From contig JAHBWY010000003.1 in the NCBI GenBank assembly GCA_019636735.1, positions 62,001-126,000 of the forward strand: DNA of 64,000 bases, written 5' to 3'. The position numbers and the translations under genes were made by a program. This DNA comes from Phycisphaeraceae bacterium. GTDB lineage: Bacteria > Planctomycetota > Phycisphaerae > Phycisphaerales > SM1A02. A model generated the notes under the pieces. The model saw only the letters and a program-made list of their open reading frames with translations, searched no databases and was not told the DNA's origin. Shown piece after piece: positions 26,351 through 34,563 of the stretch; the first letter of the stretch is position 1; each line of letters starts with the position of its first letter.

Positions 26351-27877
26351 ATGCTGACTCTCGCGAGTGCACGGAGCTCGCTCCTCGCGTTCATGTCGAG
26401 CCTCCTGCTGGCCGCCGTGGCGCAGGGCCAGGGCACGGCCTCGCTCGCAGAGAACCTCCAGCGCCAGCTCAATGTCGAAGACGCGATGGCGCGTGCGGCC
26501 TACTTCCGCGACACGCCGATTGCCGATCGTCTGCTGCTCGATGCGGGCGGCAGCTTCAGGTACGGCTTCTACATGCTGGACACCCCGCGAAGTCAGAAGC
26601 AGTATCTCCAGCAGCCCGACCTTCGTCTCTTTCTTCTGGCCGAGCTCGATGGCGCGCATCGTTTCTTCGGCCGCCTCCGCTTCGAGTACAACGAGTGGGA
26701 CTTCCGCGGGACTCGTCCGACTGGTACGGAGGCGGGAGAGGAGGGGTGGCAGAACCCCATTGGTGAGATCTACTGGTACCAGTTCGATCTCGCGGGCCTG
26801 CTGGCGAGCCAGGGGGAGAGCATCCGCGACTTCAATGTGCAGGTCCGCGGCGGGCGCCAGTACTACATCTGGACGACGGGCTTGGTGCTTTCGAACTACA
26901 TCTACGGGGCGCAACTGGACATCACGCTCGGCGACTTCGTCGCCACCGGCATGTACGGCCAGACCGCCGGCAGCGACACCGTCGATTTCGACACCTCGCG
27001 CCCGGGCTTCGACAATGACACCGCACGCAAGTATGCCGGAGGCAAGCTCGAGTACCGCGGCATCTCGGGCCATCGCCCCTACGCCTTCTACATGACGCAA
27101 GTCGATGGGAATGCCGGACAGCAGACTGTCATTCAGCCGAACATCCTCGGGGGCGTCCCGACCACCTTCCGTTACAACTCGAACTACCTCGGCTTCGGAA
27201 GTTCGGGGTCGATCGGGCCGAGCATCATCTATCGGGCGGAGTTCGTGCAGCAGTGGGGCACGACCCTGAGTGACCCTCTCAACCGGAATCCGATCTTCAC
27301 TCCGGAGACGCTCGCGGGGCAGCCGTTGGCCGTGCCGCAGCAGCCGACCAGCATCAACGCACAGGCAGGGCTCGTCGGGCTCACCTGGCTCGCGCGTGAT
27401 GAGAGCGACTTCCGAATCGATCTCCAGGTCGTGGTCGGTTCCGGCGACAAGAATCGGCTCGATTCCGGTACGACCTTCGGTGGCATCGCGCCTCGCAATG
27501 TCGACAACGCCTTCAACTCGAACGGCTACATCAACACCGGCCTTGCCCTCGCGCCGGCGCCGACCAACATGGTCATTCCATCGCTTGGCGTGAGCCTGAA
27601 TCCTCTGCCGACCATTCCGCTCTTCAAGGACCTTCGCTACGGCATCACCGGCTACATCTTCAACAAGACGGTGAGCGATGCGCCGATCTCAGTCCTGACT
27701 CGTCCGGGCGTTCCCTTCATCGGTGGAGAGATCGACCAGAACCTCGACTGGCGCATTTCCAGCGACCTGAATCTCAACATCCGTTACGGAATCTTCATTC
27801 CCCACAAGGACGCCTTCTTCCCCAACGAAGGCAAGATCCGTCAGTTCTTCTATGTGGGGATGACCTATGCGTTCTGA
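26351..27877 (+). CDS. Outer-membrane beta-barrel protein (alginate-export-like)
   Basis: This 508-residue protein has a signal peptide (residues 1-26, ending LAAVAQG) and an alternating hydrophobic, aromatic-rich pattern throughout, typical of a large barrel. The layout (RFFGRLRFEYNEWDF, then VRGGRQYYIWTTGL) resembles the alginate-export/AlgE-type family. The last residues (FYVGMTYAF) end in an aromatic amino acid, the usual beta-barrel insertion signal. Ligand is unknown. The upstream open frame to 26180 overlaps the divergent hydrolase, so ATG 26351 behind the promoter is preferred. Its stop overlaps the lipoprotein start by 11 bases, so these two are coupled at the head of the FecR-repeat cluster. 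Confidence 0.78.
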   Translation: MLTLASARSSLLAFMSSLLLAAVAQGQGTASLAENLQRQLNVEDAMARAAYFRDTPIADRLLLDAGGSFRYGFYMLDTPRSQKQYLQQPDLRLFLLAELDGAHRFFGRLRFEYNEWDFRGTRPTGTEAGEEGWQNPIGEIYWYQFDLAGLLASQGESIRDFNVQVRGGRQYYIWTTGLVLSNYIYGAQLDITLGDFVATGMYGQTAGSDTVDFDTSRPGFDNDTARKYAGGKLEYRGISGHRPYAFYMTQVDGNAGQQTVIQPNILGGVPTTFRYNSNYLGFGSSGSIGPSIIYRAEFVQQWGTTLSDPLNRNPIFTPETLAGQPLAVPQQPTSINAQAGLVGLTWLARDESDFRIDLQVVVGSGDKNRLDSGTTFGGIAPRNVDNAFNSNGYINTGLALAPAPTNMVIPSLGVSLNPLPTIPLFKDLRYGITGYIFNKTVSDAPISVLTRPGVPFIGGEIDQNLDWRISSDLNLNIRYGIFIPHKDAFFPNEGKIRQFFYVGMTYAF

Positions 27878-28553
27878 TCCCCGCCTTGCCTCGCTTCTCA
27901 TCGCGGTACTCGCCCTCGTCGTGGCGGGCGGATGTCAGCGCCAGGTGCTGCCGTCGAGTGCCGTGAACGAGTTCCCCTCGGCCGATGATGAACTCGACTT
28001 CCTCGATGCCGTCTATCGCATGACGGCGGTGACCAATGACGATGCGCTGCACGGTCTCTTCCTGCTCGCTGATGGTGATGATCCTCACCCCGATTACGAG
28101 GCGAGAGTGGCCGCTGCGAAGGCGCGGAAGTGGATGCCATCGGGCTTCGATCGGCCCGCCAATGAGAGCGCCCAGATCGGTTGGATGGCCATGGCTGGCT
28201 GTGAGATCTGCGGCGTGAAGGGCGGTCTGACGATGCATGTCATTGGCCCGACGCCGCGCTATTGCACGCGAGAGCTCGTCTACCTGCGGGTGCTGCCGCT
28301 GCGAACAGAGAACCAGAGTCTGACCGGACCTGAGTTCACCGACTATCTCAATCGACTTCAGCGCCTCCGAGCCGGCCGGCGTGAGCCTGGGCCCCCCACT
28401 CCGCAATCGCTGGGACCGTCGGGAGAGCAGTCCGCCACGCCGATGGACGAGGCGGATGTGATGGAAGGATTGCCGTCACCTGATGGCGGGGGCACGAGTG
28501 TTCTTCGAGAGCCGTCGAGTGCATCACCAAGCCCGGTGCCCGGGGCCCCCTAG
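27867..28553 (+). CDS. Hypothetical lipoprotein
   Basis: This 228-residue protein has a signal peptide with a lipobox ending AGGC at Cys23. A folded part follows (about 30-165), including the pair CEIC, a YCTRELVYLRVLPLR strand and a conserved-looking QIGWMAMAG. The tail (about 168-228) is Pro/Ser/Gly-rich and probably disordered. I do not recognise the family. It overlaps the porin gene by 11 bases and precedes the FecR-repeat genes, so a place in the same envelope complex is possible. Two other cysteines (CEIC) after the lipid Cys could form a disulphide. Confidence 0.6.
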   Translation: MRSDPRLASLLIAVLALVVAGGCQRQVLPSSAVNEFPSADDELDFLDAVYRMTAVTNDDALHGLFLLADGDDPHPDYEARVAAAKARKWMPSGFDRPANESAQIGWMAMAGCEICGVKGGLTMHVIGPTPRYCTRELVYLRVLPLRTENQSLTGPEFTDYLNRLQRLRAGRREPGPPTPQSLGPSGEQSATPMDEADVMEGLPSPDGGGTSVLREPSSASPSPVPGAP

Positions 28554-28751
28554 CGCCATGCGGATCGCGTTGTCAACGACTCTTCGGAGATTGGCCGGGA
28601 CGCGGACATCGTGCTGGCCGATGGCGACTGGGGTGACTCGCTTCACTCTCGCGCCGCTCGCGGACCGCACGATTCGCGTGTCATGTCGGCCGACGAGTCG
28701 TTCGAGTTCATCGCGGTCACCTTGGTCATGGGCGTCTCGGGCCTCCAAGCC

Positions 28752-28812
28752 TTCATGGAGTTCATTGAGTTCATTGAGTTCATGGACTTCATGGGGTTCT
28801 CGATGTTCATGG
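28752..28812 (+). repeat. Tandem 9-base repeats before the first FecR-repeat gene
   Basis: Nine-base units run in tandem: TTCATGGAG, TTCATTGAG twice, TTCATGGAC, TTCATGGGG, TTCTCGATG, then a partial TTCATGG, from 28752 to 28812. The last units are degenerate. They lie at the likely start of the FecR-repeat gene, whose in-frame TTG codons (28765 and 28774) fall inside the array. The 198 bases between the lipoprotein stop and the array hold no gene that I can support. Confidence 0.7.
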
Positions 28813-30507
28813 CCCGAGCGCTCGCTGCGGGCGCTCAGCGTCGTCGTTGTCGGCGCGCTCCTCCTGGCGACGCACGCGGCGCTGGCCCAGGTCGACTCGG
28901 CAGCCGTGGCACCGGCGTCGAGTGGTCGTCCACTGGTGGCCGTGGTCATGGAGATCGAGGGACGCGTCCGTGCCCGATCGAGTGAGAGTGGCGAGTGGAA
29001 GCCGCTCAAGGTGAACGACCAACTCCGTCCCGGCGCAGAGGTCCAGACGGGCTTGCGATCGACGGCGGCCCTGCGGCTCGGAGTCAATGCGACAGTGCTC
29101 ATGGATCCCGGCACAACGCTTGTGATTCCCCAACTTGAAGAGGACGCAGCCGCGCTTGTCACGCGACTTGGTGTGCGCCGTGGTCGGCTCGACCTCCGAG
29201 TCGACTCGACGGGACTCGCCAACGACTTTCAGGTGATCACGCCGTCGGTCACACTTGCGGTTTCCGGGACCTCGCTCGGCGTGGAAGTGGGGGGTCTGAC
29301 CGGTTCGTCGGTCACCGGTGCTCGTCTGAACCTGCTCCGCGCAATCGAAGTCCGCTGGCTGTCGGGCCAGGTCTTCGCATTCGGAGATGGAACCAGTTCA
29401 TCGCTCCTCGCCGATCCGGCACTCCTCGCGCTCTTCGAGAAGCTCGCCACCATGCTGCTCGGTGATGACCCGCCCGATCCCGAGGAGTTGGAGCGATGGC
29501 TCGCGCAGCTTCGCAATGCCGCATCGATGTCGCCGGAGATCTTCAACCTCGATGGCATCCAGCGCATCCTGAATGCGGACAGCAGCGCCGGGATCCTCGC
29601 GGCGGAGTTCTTCGCGGAGAGCGCGGGCCTGGGGCTGGACGCGCTGGAGCGCATTCGTGACCAGAGTGGCGTTGAAGCGCAGCGCGCGGGTGATGCCGCC
29701 GTGCTGGCACAGGCCTTCGCCGCGCAGGCGAGCCAGTACGCCAATGCCGCAATCGCATTGATCCCGGACATTCAAAAGGAGATCGAGTTCCAGACAAAGA
29801 TTGCCGAGAGCGCTGCCGCATCTGCGTCGGCGTTGAAGGGCCTGACCATCTCCGAAGCGTTGTCGGCCGCGGCCAAGAAGGAGGAAACCGTCGACGCGCT
29901 GGCGAACACCATCTTCTGGCTCGACAAGGATTTCAAGGCGGCCATGTTTTATGCCAATCTCGCGTCGGCGAGCGCCGCGATGTCAGCGCAGTTTGCAGCG
30001 AACGCTTCGGTGTTCTCGCAGGCCTCGTTTGCAGCGGCCCATGATGCAGCGAAGGCCGCCTCCGCGGCACAGAGCGCCATCGACCAGTTCTTCGTGAAGG
30101 TCGCTGGTGCCGATCAGAACGCCGCTGGCGCGGCGGTGCAGGCGCAGATTGCGAGCAATGCAGCCGCCACGGCGCAGGCGCTCAATCAGCTCGCCTCACA
30201 ACTCGGGAGCGCCATCGGGTCGGCCAGCGCCGCTTCACTGCTCGCCCAGATCAACTCGAACACGCAGAACGCGATCAACGCCTCATCCATCGCGGCCGTG
30301 GCGCGCGACCAGGCGCTTCAGGCGGCCCAGGGCGCGCGCACTATGGGCGAGAAGATGCTCTTCAATCATGCGGCGGTCTTTGCCGCTCAGGCTGCGACCG
30401 ACGCGGCCTCGGCCGCAGCGGCGGCGAATCAGGCGGCCCTCGATGCATTGAAAGCCGAAGGCGCGGCCGAACTCGCCAAGTCGCTGGTCGGCGACAAGGG
30501 CAAGTAA
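28765..30507 (+). CDS. FecR-domain protein with alanine-rich helical repeat (short paralogue)
   Basis: About 580 residues. A signal peptide (RALSVVVVGALLLATHAALA, ending near residue 41) is followed by a FecR-like domain: MEIEGRVRARSSESGEWKPL, later ELRPG-type and ALRLGVNATVLMDPGTTL strands, and VTLAVSGTSLGVEV. From about residue 240 it becomes an alanine-rich, almost cysteine-free helical region. This ends with one copy of the module ARDQAL...TMGEKMLF found three times in the next gene. The start is unresolved: ATG 28558 gives a long Ser/Arg-rich extension with no signal-peptide sense, so TTG 28765 (or 28774), just before the signal peptide, is preferred. FecR is normally a membrane anti-sigma regulator in iron uptake. 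Here it has no transmembrane segment and no sigma partner. Confidence 0.6.
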   Translation: MSSLSSWTSWGSRCSWPERSLRALSVVVVGALLLATHAALAQVDSAAVAPASSGRPLVAVVMEIEGRVRARSSESGEWKPLKVNDQLRPGAEVQTGLRSTAALRLGVNATVLMDPGTTLVIPQLEEDAAALVTRLGVRRGRLDLRVDSTGLANDFQVITPSVTLAVSGTSLGVEVGGLTGSSVTGARLNLLRAIEVRWLSGQVFAFGDGTSSSLLADPALLALFEKLATMLLGDDPPDPEELERWLAQLRNAASMSPEIFNLDGIQRILNADSSAGILAAEFFAESAGLGLDALERIRDQSGVEAQRAGDAAVLAQAFAAQASQYANAAIALIPDIQKEIEFQTKIAESAAASASALKGLTISEALSAAAKKEETVDALANTIFWLDKDFKAAMFYANLASASAAMSAQFAANASVFSQASFAAAHDAAKAASAAQSAIDQFFVKVAGADQNAAGAAVQAQIASNAAATAQALNQLASQLGSAIGSASAASLLAQINSNTQNAINASSIAAVARDQALQAAQGARTMGEKMLFNHAAVFAAQAATDAASAAAAANQAALDALKAEGAAELAKSLVGDKGK

Positions 30508-30801
30508 GAGGTCCGGCCGGCCCAGATCGAGCCATTCGGCCGCCCGGGACTCAAATCAGCGCTGGACTCAACCAGAAGGCAGGGATGTGGCTCTCGGACC
30601 CTGCGCTTCCGAAAGATCGCGGCACAGAATGCCCTATGCTGCCGGGAAGCATCCTTCTCCGTCCCGCCTGCGGAAGGCACTCCGGGAGATGTTTTTGGGA
30701 CGATCCCCTTCCGGTCAGTTGTCTTGGGTGGCCTGGTATTCGACATTCGGAGGTGCCGAGGCTGGACGGCTTCGGTCGAACGCATAGATAAGGTAGGAAC
30801 C
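30508..30801 (+). other. 294-base intergenic leader between the two FecR-repeat genes
   Basis: The stretch begins with a GC-rich imperfect hairpin (about 30511-30555) that could end the first gene's transcript. TATGCT at 30635-30640 is a possible -10 without a clear -35. An 11-base window before ATG 30802 holds AGGTAGGAA, a Shine-Dalgarno-like site. I see no known riboswitch or RNA gene and no supportable reading frame. Confidence 0.4.
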
Positions 30802-33800
30802 ATGAAGATCAGGAAGAGTCGAATCTCAATCGTGCAGGCGATGGCGCCGTTGGCGGCCATGTGGGCGCTTGCAGGAGTGGCCTCCGCCGCGCCGCAGGAC
30901 GCACCGGCTGGAAGCTCCGGGAATGGAACCGCGGCGGTCAGCTCCTCAGAAGCCGCATCCGCAAAGCCTCAGGCGATTTTCATCGATGTTCGCGGCCGCG
31001 TGCAGTGGCAGGGGCCCGCTCGCGAGGATGGCACGCGTCCTGAGTGGCAGGACGCGAAGGTGAACGATGTCGTCTCCGAGGGCACCTCGATTCGAACGGC
31101 GGCAAGCGGTGGCGCTCGAGCGACGCTGCGCGTCGGCTGGAATTCGACCGTGCTGATCGACTCGGGCTCGGTGGTCAACCTTGCTCACCTGAGCAGCGAC
31201 GAAGAGGCGCATCGGACGCTGGTTGAAGTGCCTCGCGGCCGTGTCGACCTGAAGGTCGATCGCCTCGATCGCGCCAACGACTATCAGATCGCGACCTCCA
31301 GCACCACGCTGGCGGTGCGCGGCACATCACTCGCGGTGATGACCGGCAGCCTCGGTGGCTTCGAAATCGCCGGCGCGCGGACCAATGCCATCGACTCGAT
31401 TGAGTTGCGCTACGCGCTCCAGAACCTTCGGTTCTTCCTCTCCGGTGGAGCACGCAGCTCGAACGAGCGGCCCGATCCCGCCGGCAATGCGTGGATGAAC
31501 ACGGTTGGTCCGCCCGCGATCGCTGGTCTGCTCTCGACTCTTGCCGAGGCGGAGCAGCGCGCGAGCCAGGGCTTCACCAAGACTGACGGCACCACCAAGA
31601 CAACGCAGGAGCAGCAGCAGCTCCGCGAGTCGGAGACCACGACGCGTGGCGTGACCAGCATCACGCTTTCCGACGCCCAGCTCGACAGCTATGCCTCGCG
31701 GGCCCTCTTTGCCGCGGCCGGCGCGGCGTCGCTCCGCGATGTCTGGGTGACGGGCCGACAGGTGGCCGGCGAGGCGCGGGACTTGGCGTCGCTCAGGGCG
31801 TCCCAGGCGCAGCAGGCGATCACCGCGCATCAGGCGGCGGTGGCGGCCGCTCAGAGCGCGGCGGCTCAGGCACTCAATCAACTCGGCCTCGCGGTGTCCC
31901 ATCGGGATGGCGCCGCCAGCGACCGGGCTCAGGCTCACTCGCTCCTCGAGGGAATTCTCGTCAAGATCGACAGCTTCGACTTCACCGGCGCTGAGAGCGA
32001 CACGCTCACGGTGCATGCGAAGATCGACAGCGCTGCGGTGAACGCCGCGTCGGCATCGGCCGCTGCTGCGGCGGCGCACATCCAGGCGAATGCCGCAGCG
32101 CTGGCGAGTGCGCAGAGCACGGCCGCGATCAAGGCCTACGGCCAGGCGCTCATCGGAACGCTGGTCGCGGCGGCGAATTCGACCGACGCTTCAGCCATCA
32201 CCTCGCAGGCTGCGGAGCTCTGTGCCCAGTTGGCGAGTCTCTCCTCGGAGTGGGCAACCTTGTCGACACGGGCACCGGCGCTCGAGGCGGCGGCGAATGC
32301 CGCAGCGCTCGCAACCAACGCCGCAGCGGCCGCGGTGGCGGCGCTCGAGGCGCGCGACAGCGCGTTGGCGGCGGCGTCGCAGGCGACCACGCTCGGACAG
32401 CTCATCCTCTTCACCGCGGCAGCGCAGGCGGCGCAGCAGGCGCTCGACCGCGCGAACGCGGCATCGGCCGCTGCCCAGGTGGCGCAGGCCGAGGCGGAGC
32501 TGGCCCAGGCGCTTCGTACCGAGTACGCAGTGACGAGCGCGACCCGTGCCCTCGCCCGGGAGTTCGAGGCGGCGGCGGCTCTCTCCGACACCATCAATCT
32601 CAGGGACCTCGCGATCTCGAAGCAGGCGGCCGCGCAGGTGGCCGTCGACGCTCATGCCGTGGCGGTAAGCCAGGCGCAGGTCGCGGCATCCGCGGCGCAG
32701 GTGGCCCTTGCCGGCGCCCTTCAGTCGGCGTCGGAGGCGGCTTCGCATCGCCAGAGTGCCGAGAGCCATGCGGCGCTGGCTGCGGAGATCGGCCAGAAGG
32801 GCACCGATGAGGCGCTCTTGAACGGCGCGCCGATCGAAGTCGGCAATGCGCAGGGTTCGGCGATCGCCGCCGATGTTGCCGCGAGCAGCGCGGAGCAGTT
32901 CCGAGACGCCGCGGGCGAGTCAATGATGGCTGCCGTGAGCGCGGCGGAGAGCGCTGAAGTCGCTGCGATGAACTTCCTCGCCTCAGTGGACGCGGCTGCG
33001 GCCGCGGCCAGTGGCGCGACCACGAAGAGCCAGATCGCGTCGACCGCGTCGGCGGTGGCGGCGGCGTACGCGCAATTGGCGCTCTCGCTCGCGGGTCAGG
33101 CGGGAACCTCTGATGCACTCCAGGCGGCGGCCGCCGCGGTCGCGAGCGCCCAGAACGCGGCGGCGAGCGCGGTTGCGGCCATCGATGCGCGGAACCAGGC
33201 GCTGGCCGCGGCGGAAGCGGCGGCAACGCTCGGCGAGAAGGTGCTCTTCGGCGCTGCGGCGATCGCCGCCCAGCAGGCGATCGCAAGCTTCGAGTCGGCA
33301 GTCGCTGCGGCGCTTGCGGCTCGTGAAGATGCGATCATGGCGGCGGAAGCGGCGGCTTCAGCCAAGATGCTCCTGGCGAACCAGCAGACCGAGGCGGCGA
33401 TCGAGCGCATGCTCGCAACGACCGTGCAGTCTGAACTTGCCGCAGCCCAGAAGTCGCTCGCGGAGGGCTTCCGCATTCAGGCTGAGGCGTTCGCCGCTCA
33501 GGCGATCACCGCCGTCAATGACCATGGTGCCCAGGTCGGCCTTGCGAGCGACTTTGCCAGCCAATCGCTGGCGGCGCTCGAGGCAGCGATTGGTGCTCGC
33601 ATCTCGGCGGAAGCCTTCGCCTTTGCCGCGGAGCGATACTACGGAGACACCATCGCGGCCATCCAGGCGCAGAACTTCCAGCAGGCGCTGCTGTCGGTCG
33701 GTTTGACCTACGAAGCCGCCAAGGCGAGTAAGGGTTCAGCGGCCGAGGCTGCGATGGCTGCTTCTGACGCCGCGAAGGCGGCCAGCGGCGCGGCGAATGC

Positions 33801-34287
33801 GAGCGTCGCGGCGGACACGGCGGCCAGCCAGTACTTCAGCATGCTTGGCATGTCGAACACCAACGCCCAGAGCGCGGCGAACGCTGCGGCTGCGGCGGTG
33901 GCGGCGTCGCAGGCGGCTCAGAACCTCTCGTCGGCAAGCAATGCTCTTGCAAATGCCGCCGGGACCAAGGACGCGCTTCTGGCTGCTGGTCAGGCGACGC
34001 TCAAGGCGGCGGCGGCAGCGACCGCGGCCTCTGATGCGCTCATCGCCCGCGACGCCGCGATCCAGGCTGCGGAGATGGCGGGCACGATGGGCCAGAAGGT
34101 CTTCTTCGGAGCCGCGGCGCAGTTTGCGGAGTTCGCCGCGTCGAACGCTCTCGCAGCGTCCAAGGAAGCACTCCTGGCGCAGCAGGCGGCACTCAACGCA
34201 GCGTCCAGCGCTGCGGCCGCACAGTCGGCGTATGACCTCGCGGTCGGTGGAACGAGCGCTGGCTCGGCCGTCCGCAAGGCGCAGTGA
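30802..34287 (+). CDS. FecR-domain protein with three long alanine-rich helical repeats
   Basis: 1161 residues, with a signal peptide (residues 1-32, ending VASAAPQ). The FecR-like domain (about 60-190) has FIDVRGRVQW, LRVGWNSTVLIDSG and STTLAVRGTSLAV. The rest is an enormous alanine-rich region, predicted helical, with almost no cysteine. It contains three long repeats whose core motifs are ARDSAL at residue 517, ARNQAL at 796 and ARDAAI at 1082, each followed 10 residues later by TLGQLILF, TLGEKVLF or TMGQKVFF. The spacings are 279 and 286 residues. The shorter paralogue upstream has one core (ARDQAL, TMGEKMLF). ATG 30802 has AGGTAGGAA before it. The role is unknown; the rod could span the periplasm or extend from the surface. 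A terminator hairpin follows. Confidence 0.72.
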   Translation: MKIRKSRISIVQAMAPLAAMWALAGVASAAPQDAPAGSSGNGTAAVSSSEAASAKPQAIFIDVRGRVQWQGPAREDGTRPEWQDAKVNDVVSEGTSIRTAASGGARATLRVGWNSTVLIDSGSVVNLAHLSSDEEAHRTLVEVPRGRVDLKVDRLDRANDYQIATSSTTLAVRGTSLAVMTGSLGGFEIAGARTNAIDSIELRYALQNLRFFLSGGARSSNERPDPAGNAWMNTVGPPAIAGLLSTLAEAEQRASQGFTKTDGTTKTTQEQQQLRESETTTRGVTSITLSDAQLDSYASRALFAAAGAASLRDVWVTGRQVAGEARDLASLRASQAQQAITAHQAAVAAAQSAAAQALNQLGLAVSHRDGAASDRAQAHSLLEGILVKIDSFDFTGAESDTLTVHAKIDSAAVNAASASAAAAAAHIQANAAALASAQSTAAIKAYGQALIGTLVAAANSTDASAITSQAAELCAQLASLSSEWATLSTRAPALEAAANAAALATNAAAAAVAALEARDSALAAASQATTLGQLILFTAAAQAAQQALDRANAASAAAQVAQAEAELAQALRTEYAVTSATRALAREFEAAAALSDTINLRDLAISKQAAAQVAVDAHAVAVSQAQVAASAAQVALAGALQSASEAASHRQSAESHAALAAEIGQKGTDEALLNGAPIEVGNAQGSAIAADVAASSAEQFRDAAGESMMAAVSAAESAEVAAMNFLASVDAAAAAASGATTKSQIASTASAVAAAYAQLALSLAGQAGTSDALQAAAAAVASAQNAAASAVAAIDARNQALAAAEAAATLGEKVLFGAAAIAAQQAIASFESAVAAALAAREDAIMAAEAAASAKMLLANQQTEAAIERMLATTVQSELAAAQKSLAEGFRIQAEAFAAQAITAVNDHGAQVGLASDFASQSLAALEAAIGARISAEAFAFAAERYYGDTIAAIQAQNFQQALLSVGLTYEAAKASKGSAAEAAMAASDAAKAASGAANASVAADTAASQYFSMLGMSNTNAQSAANAAAAAVAASQAAQNLSSASNALANAAGTKDALLAAGQATLKAAAAATAASDALIARDAAIQAAEMAGTMGQKVFFGAAAQFAEFAASNALAASKEALLAQQAALNAASSAAAAQSAYDLAVGGTSAGSAVRKAQ
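32350..34200 (+). repeat. Three-unit repeat of about 280 codons in the long FecR protein
   Basis: The repeat cores begin at 32350, 33187 and 34045. In protein terms each unit has a helical lead-in with an aromatic F/Y site, then the ARxxAL motif, then a [TA][LM]GxxxxF motif and AAAQxAQxA. A related single unit lies in the upstream paralogue at 30301. The surrounding alanine-rich sequence diverges more than the core motifs, so the cores were probably kept by selection. Confidence 0.65.
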
Positions 34288-34350
34288 GATTGGAGCGGCG
34301 AGATCGATTGATGACTCGCTGAGATGCCTTTGTTCCGGGGACGATTCAGG

Positions 34351-34380
34351 CGGCGACGGAGAGATCCGTCGCCGTCTTTG
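34351..34380 (+). terminator. Rho-independent-like terminator after the FecR-repeat gene
   Basis: CGGCGACGGA and TCCGTCGCCG form a perfect 10-base-pair stem with a GAGA tetraloop, followed by TCTTTG. It lies 63 bases after the stop of the long FecR-repeat gene and separates it from the cyclase gene. Confidence 0.75.
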
Positions 34381-34563
34381 TTGGTGATCCGACGAGGCCG
34401 CTGCGTTCTCTCCCCGCGTGCAGTCTCGATTCAGCCGACCATGAAGTGCGCCGGGGTGCGCCATTGATCCCCGCGCCACGAATCCGCGCACCCACAATCC
34501 ACGCGCCCCTGATCGCGGCCACCGCGGCTCGCGGCCTCCCGTCGTCCTCTATGCTCGCTCGTC

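Noticed and set aside
28524..29222. 232-codon minus-strand frame over the 9-base repeat
   Set aside because: It runs against the FecR domain and its start lies within it; only the repeat makes it look ordered.
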